From Kiritimatiellia bacterium (lineage in GTDB: Bacteria; Verrucomicrobiota; Kiritimatiellia; SLAD01): a stretch of DNA of 7,129 bases. Location of the stretch: positions 1 through 7,129 of the forward strand of contig SLAD01000284.1 of the NCBI GenBank assembly GCA_007126995.1. The letters are read 5' to 3'. Below, piece after piece: positions 1 through 6,900 of this stretch. The notes beneath the pieces were generated by a model that saw only the letters and a list, made by a program, of their open reading frames with translations, did not search any database and was not told the DNA's origin. The translations under genes and the position numbers were made by a program. Each line of letters opens with the position of its first letter. Within the stretch, counting starts at the first letter, position 1.

Positions 1-590
1 GTATAGTGGCCGCGAATGACACCAAGGGCAACCTGATCATGGCTACCGATAAAACTGTAGTCCAGCTTTTCGATGTCGATACCATGAGTGGCGAAGATAT
101 GGGCCATCGACAGATAACCACAGGTTGACATAGGGCTGGTCAGGGCAATATGACCACCGACCTCACCGGCGCTGATGGGCCCATCATAAGCGCTGACCAT
201 AGCGCAGCGATATTCGGCCAAACCCGATTCCTCGTTCACCGCGACAAGAACTTCAAGGTCTGGATAGTTTCTGTAAATAACGGCAAAGGGAAGAGGGCCA
301 AGATAGGCAATATCAACCTCTCCCCGGATAAAATCCTTTACCAGAGATTGGTTGTCGCGATCGACAATAATTCGAACTTCCCTATCCAGAGCCCCGGACA
401 GCATGGTGACAATGCCGGTATGGGCGGCAATAGTTGCTTCGCGGTCACGAACAGTAACTGCAGAGTAGGTAAGGGGGTGGGGTTTGGCATGGAGCGTGGT
501 CACGCTGGTAAGCAGGAGTACAAGAGCGATCAAAGACACGGACTTTTCAGATAAAAAAACACGAAATATTAACTTGATGATCGCAATCAT
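1..590 (-). CDS. PhnD-like periplasmic substrate-binding domain protein (3' end cut by window)
   Basis: Read on the minus strand, the frame starts at ATG 590-588 and stays open to the left edge, giving 196 codons with no stop. Residues 1-35 form a signal peptide: K6 and R10 in the basic part, a hydrophobic core at about 18-33 (SLIALVLLLTSVTTL), and probable cleavage after LHA (residue 35). The mature part begins with a beta strand and TVRDRE (46-51). It then shows family-typical blocks: EVDIAYLGPLPF (91-102), ALTSPMSTCGYLS (149-161) and YSFIGSHDQVALGVIRG (178-194). These match the PhnD-like type II binding fold, whose members bind phosphonate, phosphite or phosphate for ABC transporters or serve as sensor domains of histidine kinases. 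Family binding proteins are roughly 280-320 residues, so at least a third is missing, and a kinase fusion cannot be excluded. In-frame alternative starts are ATG 611, ATG 668 and GTG 539. I chose 590 because it gives a clean signal peptide, but its ribosome site is weak. The ligand is not determinable. Confidence 0.82.
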   Translation of the reverse strand, partial: MIAIIKLIFRVFLSEKSVSLIALVLLLTSVTTLHAKPHPLTYSAVTVRDREATIAAHTGIVTMLSGALDREVRIIVDRDNQSLVKDFIRGEVDIAYLGPLPFAVIYRNYPDLEVLVAVNEESGLAEYRCAMVSAYDGPISAGEVGGHIALTSPMSTCGYLSMAHIFATHGIDIEKLDYSFIGSHDQVALGVIRGHY

Positions 591-730
591 AGTCGGACCC
601 CAGTTGTGCATAGCGTCGTAGAAGATTAGAGAAGCACAGGAATAGCATGAATGATCGACAAAAACCATTAAAAACAACAAACAAAAGCCGCAACCTGCTG
701 GTAAATATCACAAAATAGTCAAGAAAAGTC

Positions 731-759
731 TGTTCCTACTGAACTAAGTACTCTAATAT
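731..759 (+). promoter_or_regulatory. Weak candidate promoter for the giant repeat-protein gene
   Basis: A TAATAT hexamer at 754-759 is the best -10 candidate upstream of the plus-strand gene, in the middle of the AT-rich stretch. The hexamer 17 bp upstream (731-736, TGTTCC) is a poor match to a sigma-70 -35 box, so an activator or another sigma factor would be needed if this is the promoter. Transcription from here would give a leader of roughly 60 nt before the start codon at 829. This is inference from position and base composition only. Confidence 0.2.
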
Positions 760-814
760 GTCGGGGTTAAAGGGTCGTCCAGTCAAAGTTCATTTTATCC
801 GATCAAGCCTTAAC

Positions 815-820
815 GAAAGG
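815..820 (+). promoter_or_regulatory. Shine-Dalgarno site for the giant repeat-protein gene
   Basis: GAAAGG at 815-820 stands 8 nt before ATG 829, a near-ideal spacing, and decides the start. The in-frame stop TAA at 811-813 lies just upstream, so 829 is the first possible ATG in this frame. The next in-frame ATG (862, residue 12) would remove the three arginines from the signal peptide. The site sits inside a short inverted repeat, CGAAAGGTTTCG (814-825). Confidence 0.65.
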
Positions 821-828
821 TTTCGCAG

Positions 829-921
829 ATGTTCAATGCGCGTTTTCTTGCCAGGACCAGAATGTTGGTATGCTCTGTTGTTGCAATCTGCTGTTTATTA
901 TCGGCAGGTGTTGCCCAAGGC
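829..921 (+). other. Sec signal peptide of the giant repeat protein
   Basis: Residues 1-12 carry R5, R9 and R11. Residues 13-28 form the hydrophobic core (LVCSVVAICCLLSAGV), followed by small residues A29, Q30, G31. Cleavage is likely after A29 (GVA) or G31 (AQG). Three cysteines sit in the core (C15, C21, C22), but no lipobox [LVI][AST][GA]C surrounds them, so this reads as a signal peptidase I substrate rather than a lipoprotein. It supports export and the choice of start codon. Confidence 0.8.
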
Positions 922-3900
922 GGTGTGGACTGGGTCGTCAATATTGATGCCAACGTCAACTCAATCCCGGCCAGGGGGACGGTTGAATACACCGTCAGGG
1001 TAACGAACGGCGGAGATACTGCTGCCGGGGAAACCTTTCTAGACTTATTGATACCCGCCACAGGGGTGTACACAGGCGTGTCTGGTGGTTTTTTCGGATG
1101 TACACCAGCACCGGTCTCCGGTGAGGCAACCATCACCTGCACCGTACCGGCGCTGGGTGACGGGGATGAGTCCTCGTCCGTTTTTTTCGTCAAACTTCTT
1201 GAGCAGGGATCACCAACAGTAACAGCTCGTATCCTCGCAGACGATGATAACCCACGCAATAATACCGCATCTGTCACCACGACAGTGACCGCCGGAGCGG
1301 ATATGGCTCTGACCATCTCAGGTCCGACAACAGCGGCCTCCGGCTCTTCGATTGATTACATTCTGACGGCCACCAACAATGGCCCCGATCCGGCCACCAA
1401 CGTGCAGGTTGATTTTCCGATTCCGGCCGGGCTCAGTAATATCACCCCCCCTGGCGGCTGCACTTTGAGTGGCGGCAGTTATACCTGCCTGGTGGCAGGG
1501 CCCATTGCTGACGGCGCATCGGTGGCGCTGACGTTCAGTGGTCAGGTAGCCGCCGCCTCCGGTTCAACAGTGACCGCTTCTGCGTCTGTGGGCGGCGGTA
1601 GCCCGCCTGATATGGTCGCCGACAATAACCTCGGGACGTTCGACACTACGGTAACCGCCGGGTCGGATCTGGCTATCACCAAGACCCGCTCGCCCGGCGG
1701 CACCCTGCTTGTCGGTGACACCGTCACCTTTACCCTGAATCCGAGCTATACCGGCGACTCGCCCTCAGGGATAGAAGTTATCGATCTGATACCGGCAAAT
1801 TATGCTATCACTTCAGTCGCGGCCCTAGGATGGAATTGCACTACCATCGATCAGGAAGTGAGCTGCACTCGAACCGACGGTAGCGGTCCCGGCAACAATG
1901 TTTCTTTGGGGCCTATTGAGATTATTACCGAAGTTGTTACCGCCGGAAATCCGACCAACACCGCCACCATTACCGCTGACGGTCCCCTCGACCCGAACCC
2001 GGCAAACAACACCGCAACGGATGGTGGTGCGACCATCCAGGAACCTTTCATCGATCTGCGCGCCAACAAGTCCGGGCCTGACCCCGCCCTGGTAGTTGTC
2101 GGCAACAGCTACGATTTTCGCATCAGCACCACCAATATCGGCAACGCGGCCTTTTATGGCGACATCATCATGACCGACAATCTGCCGGCAGGCCTCCAAG
2201 TGACGGCCTATACGGAAAACGGCTGGAGTTGCTCGCCCGCTGTTCCTGTTGCCGGCTCGGCGGAGATCATCTGTCAGCGCACCTATACCGAAGGGGCGCC
2301 CCTGGCTGCCGGAGCAACCACCCCAGAGGTAGTATTGGCTGCGACAGCCACAGCTACCGGTTCTATCGTCAACAGCATGACGGTCAGTATAGACAATGGC
2401 AATCTGCCTGATGAAAATTCACCGAATAATACCACCAGCTATTCTGTCACCGGCAGTGAGGGGCTGCAAGCAGCAGATATCTCCGTTGTTAAGACACGCA
2501 CTGAGGACAGCCTGCCTGCGGGAGACATCCAGACCTTCACCATCGAGGTTATCAACGCCGGACCGCAATCATCGACCGACATCACCCTGACCGATAATCT
2601 GACGAGTCTGATCAATAATACGGTTGATGCCACCGGTGCCGGGTTGGTGGGTTTCAGTGTTGAGGCCAATGCTGCTGAAGGCATGAGCTGCTCCACTGCC
2701 GCAAGCGGGGGAACCAGCAGAACCTTGACCTGTAATATCGATACGCTGCCGATCTGTACTTCAGAAAGCAATTGTCCGGTAGTGACTGTACAGGTCCGTC
2801 CTGGTGGTAACGCCGGATCACGGAGCAATACCGCCGAGGTTATTTCTTCGTCCGTTGCTGATCCGGATCTGACCAACAACAGCAGTACGGTAAGCTACGA
2901 CGTCGAAGCCCGAACCGATGTCACCGTCGAAAAAAGCGGTGTGCCCGACCCGGCAGTAGCAGGGCAGAACGTCACTTACGTGGTGACGGCGCGGGTGCCG
3001 GCCAATGGCCTGAGCCGTGCCGACAATGTCACCATCACCGATACCCTCCCTGCGGATGTGACCTTTATTTCTGCCACCCCCTCTACCGGAAGCTGTCCGA
3101 CCACGCCGAGCACCAACAGCACGACCGGACCCGGAAATAATCAGGTCATCTGTAACCTTGGCAACATCAACAACGGTGCCCAGCAGACGGTAACCATTGT
3201 TGTGCGCCCCAATTTTGCTACCTGGGGAACCACAATTGTTAACAATGTGGTGGTAAACACAGACACCACAGAAATAGATGATACCAACAACAGTGCGTCC
3301 GTTTCCTTGTTTGTTGAGAACCCGACCCTGGATCTGCTGGTAAGTAAAACCGATACCGTTGATCCCCTCACCGTCGGCGATGACACCGTCTATCGAGTCA
3401 CGGTGGAGAACCTCGGTCCGTCGGCTGCGACCAACGTGAGGGTAACAGACACCTTGCCGGCATCGCGTGTCAGTTATCAGTCCCACACCCTGCCGGCCGA
3501 TGGCAGTTGCAGCCAGGTGCCTGCTGTAGATTCTTTTGCGGGTACTCTGGAGTGTACATTCCCGGTGTTGGCCGCCGGCGAAAGCCGGTTGATCGAGATT
3601 GTCGGGCGCGGGGAGCAAAAGGGGGTAACCAGTAACAATGTTACCGTTACCTCGGAAGAGACAATTGCCGGCTTTGAGCCCAACCTGACCAATAACAGCG
3701 CCACGGAAACCACCACGGTCAGAACCCGGGTGAACCTGGAACTCGTCAAGAACGATCCAGCTCCCGTCAATCTGCGGGATCCCTTTGACTTTACCATTAC
3801 CCTGCGTAATCTTGTCGGCGCCGGACTGGCGGAAGCGGATGAGGTGGTGCTCAGCGACACCCTGCCCGCCGGTATGGAATTGACCGGTACGCCGAGCATT

Positions 3901-6900
3901 AGCATCACCTCAGGAAGCTCCAGCAGTCCGGGCTGCAGTGGTGCCGCCGGTGATACGTCCTTTAGTTGCGATCTGGGAACCATCAGCAACGGTGCTGAAC
4001 TGCAAATCACGGTGCCGGTGCGGGTGGTTAGCGTAACCAGTGCACCGCAGGATTTCACCAATACGGCCACGGTCGCCACCAGTTCCTTCGATACCGATAC
4101 CACCAACAACACGGATAGCGGAACCGTCATCGTCAATTCTTCATCCCTGGCCGGACAGGTGTTTCGGGATTTCAACGACGATGGTAGCGTGGATGCAGTG
4201 GATACCGGCATTGCCGGGATTACCATGACCCTCACCGGCACGGCATTTGATGGCACAGCCATCAACCGGACCGTGACCACGGCTGCCGACGGAAGCTTCA
4301 ACTTTCCATTTCTGCCGGAAGCAGATGCTTCAGGATACCAAATTGTGCGGGGGACGATCGCTGAACCCCATCTCAATCCAAGCACCCAGGCACCTACTCC
4401 TGGTACGGCGGGAGGTAGTTCCGCAATAGGCAATGAAACACAGATTTCGGCTATCCAACTTCCCGGCGGCACAACGGCTTCCGGTTATCTGTTTGCCATG
4501 GTACCCCAGGCCCGGATTGGTATCGCCAAGGCGGTGCAATCGGGGCCGACCTTCAATGACGATGGTACTTTTAACACGACATTCCAGCTGACTGTTCGCA
4601 ACTTCAGCCTCGAACCCATCAACAATATGGTGGTGACAGATCAACTTGCCGGTGTGGCCCCCTTGTTTGGTGCTCTGGATAATGATCTCGGACCGGGAAC
4701 ATACCGCATCGAGGCTGCTCCCTCCGGCACCTGTGGCGGCTTGAACGCTGGTTTCAACGGTGACAGCACGCAAGCTGCGGCAGACAATTTTACCCTTGCC
4801 GCTGGAGCATCCTGTACCATCAACTTCAGTATTCGGGTAGCACCTCCGCGCCCCCTGCCCGCCCTCGATTTTACCTATGAAAATCAGGCGGAGGTCACAG
4901 GATCAGGGGGATGGTCCGGGCAGACCTCAGCCACCAACAATCAGTTGCAAGATATCTCTCACAACGGCACCAACCCCGACCCCAACAACAACGGTATTGC
5001 CAATGAAGCAGGGGAGAACGACCCGACGCCGGTGACTCCCAATTTTAATCCTGCCGTCACCATCAGCAAGAGCGCCAATTTGTCGGCCCTCGCTACGCCG
5101 GTAGCGGCAGGCAACCAGATCACCTACAGCTTTGTAGTACGCAATATCGGCAATGTTATCCTGGAAAATGTCGTGATAAATGATGTCCCGTTGTCTTTTA
5201 CAGAGACCATTGTCCTGCTGTTGCCGGGGGCGGAGCAAACCGTAACGACAACCTATGCATTGACAGCCGGAGATATTAGCGCAAACCGCATTGACAACAC
5301 GGCAACCGTCAGCGGCCAGTGGGGAGCTGACCCTGCTGACGTCGTAGGCGACAGCGATACCCTGGAGACGGTGTTTGCCGGGATCAGCCTGGTTAAAACA
5401 GCGGACACGTCCGCTCTTTCCGACCCTCCGGTAGCAGGCAATAGCATCAGCTACGCTTTTGCTGTTACCAACGCCGGTCAGGTTGCCTTGACCAATGTTG
5501 TTGTCACCGATACGCTCCCCGGTATCGTTTTTAGCGGGGGGCCGATCGCCACCCTGGCGCCGGGAGCGACGGACAACTCCACCTATTCGGCAACTTACAC
5601 CCTGACCCAGGCTGACATTGACGCCGGGCAGTTGGTGAATGCTGCTACAACGACGGGGGTGTACGGTACAGGCGGCGCAACGGTGACGGCTGCTGACAGC
5701 GTAACCACCAACCTTGGGCAGAGCACAACTCTAACCGTCGCCAAAACAATTCTTGGCGACGGCTCCTACTCGGCGGTTGGTGATGAACTGGTTTTTGAAA
5801 TCACGGCTACTAACGATACCAACGTTACCCTGACCAATGTCATCATCAGCGATCCGGCAGCGACCCTGGGAGCCTGCACCCCGGCGCAGCCTGCAACTCT
5901 GGCTCCCGGAGCAACGCTGGCCTGCGCTGCGACCTACACCGTGACCCAGACCGACATCGATAACGGTTCTTTCACCAACACCGCTACCGCCACAGCAACC
6001 AGACCTGATGCTTCGACAATTTCCGGTAGTGACGATGCCACCGCTACCGGACCGGAGCGGCTACCGGCTTTTACTTTGGACAAGGTGCGAACCGATACTA
6101 CGAACCCCATTATTGACGGGAGTGTCCTTGAATATGAAATAACTGCTACCAACAGCGGCAACGTTACCATCATGGCTGTGACCATCAGTGATCCCCTGAT
6201 TCCGGCCTTGAGCTGTGCGCCGGTGACACCGGCAGTTCTGGCACCAGGAGCCACCCTGACCTGTACCGGCAGTTACACGGTAACAGCGGCAGATATAGCC
6301 GCGGAACCGAAACAGTTGACCAACACAGCGACGGTAACGGGGCAGGCCCCCGATGGAAGTCCGGTCGCAGAGAATGCAACACTGAACACACCACTGGTTG
6401 TGGCGGAGAATGATACGAGTCTCGCCAATCCCATCGGCAGTGCCGTCACTCTGGATGTGCTGGCCAATGACAGCGCCGCGCCGGGACGGACCCTTGATCC
6501 CGCCACGGTGCAGATCACTGGCACCGGTGCCCCCGGCGAATCCCTGGCGGTGTCTGGAGAAGGCCTGTGGAGTGTCAATTCCACCACCGGGGCCATCACC
6601 TTTACCCCGGAGCCCGGTTTTGCCGGGGATCCGACTCCGGTGACCTACCAGGTTGCCGATGATCAGGGGAACTTGTCGAACGAGGCCACTGTCACCGTCG
6701 GCTACACGACAGCTCCGGTTGCTGTGGATGACATCAGCAGTGATAACCCCATCGGCACTTCCGTTACCCTGGATGTGTTGGCCAACGACAGTGCCGCGCC
6801 GGGTCGGACCCTTGATCCGACCAGCGTGCAGATTACCGGGACAGCCGCGCCGGGTGAATCCCTTACAGTCCCCGGAGAAGGGGTGTGGAGTGTCAATCCG

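Larger units (their letters stand above)
591..828. other. AT-rich divergent intergenic region
   Basis: This gap of about 238 bp lies between the two divergent start codons and is visibly richer in A and T than either gene, especially at about 640-760. It must carry the promoters of both genes unless the minus-strand gene starts farther upstream, at ATG 611 or 668. I see no strong consensus -35/-10 pair on either strand, no sigma-54 type GG-N10-GC element, no riboswitch that I recognise and no Rho-independent terminator. Short features that can be named are a TAATAT hexamer at 754-759 and a small inverted repeat over the ribosome-binding site at 814-825. Confidence 0.6.

Noticed and set aside
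150..554. Plus-strand open frame of 134 codons
   Set aside because: It is antisense to the PhnD-like gene, whose signal peptide and conserved blocks are clear on the minus strand. The plus translation shows no recognisable domain.
784..806. Possible sigma-28-like promoter (CAAAGTTC ... CCGATCAA)
   Set aside because: The two half-sites resemble TAAAGTTT and GCCGATAA, but the spacing is about 7 instead of 11 and both have mismatches.
700..828. Possible cyclic-di-GMP (GEMM) or other riboswitch in the leader
   Set aside because: I searched by eye for conserved GEMM-I segments and for paired stems and found none. The leader appears too short and unstructured.
871..894. Possible lipoprotein signal around C15, C21 or C22
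   Set aside because: No lipobox precedes any of these cysteines. They lie in the middle of the hydrophobic core, with normal signal peptidase I sites downstream.
758..1003. Plus-strand open frame of 81 codons beginning at ATG 758
   Set aside because: It overlaps the true start of the giant gene in another frame, lacks a good ribosome site and gives a meaningless peptide.
2818..3618. Minus-strand open frame of 266 codons, and similar ones at 810-1316, 2439-2879, 4330-4773 and 6273-6599
   Set aside because: All are antisense shadows of the same repeat gene, with no family resemblance and no signs of independent genes.
3477..4472. Minus-strand open frame of 331 codons opposite the giant gene
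   Set aside because: It lies wholly antisense to the DUF11 region. The Thr/Ala/Gly/Val-rich codon pattern of the sense strand keeps the antisense frame free of stops. Its translation is low-complexity V/L/S/P/A with no recognisable fold, and the plus frame has clear domain structure.
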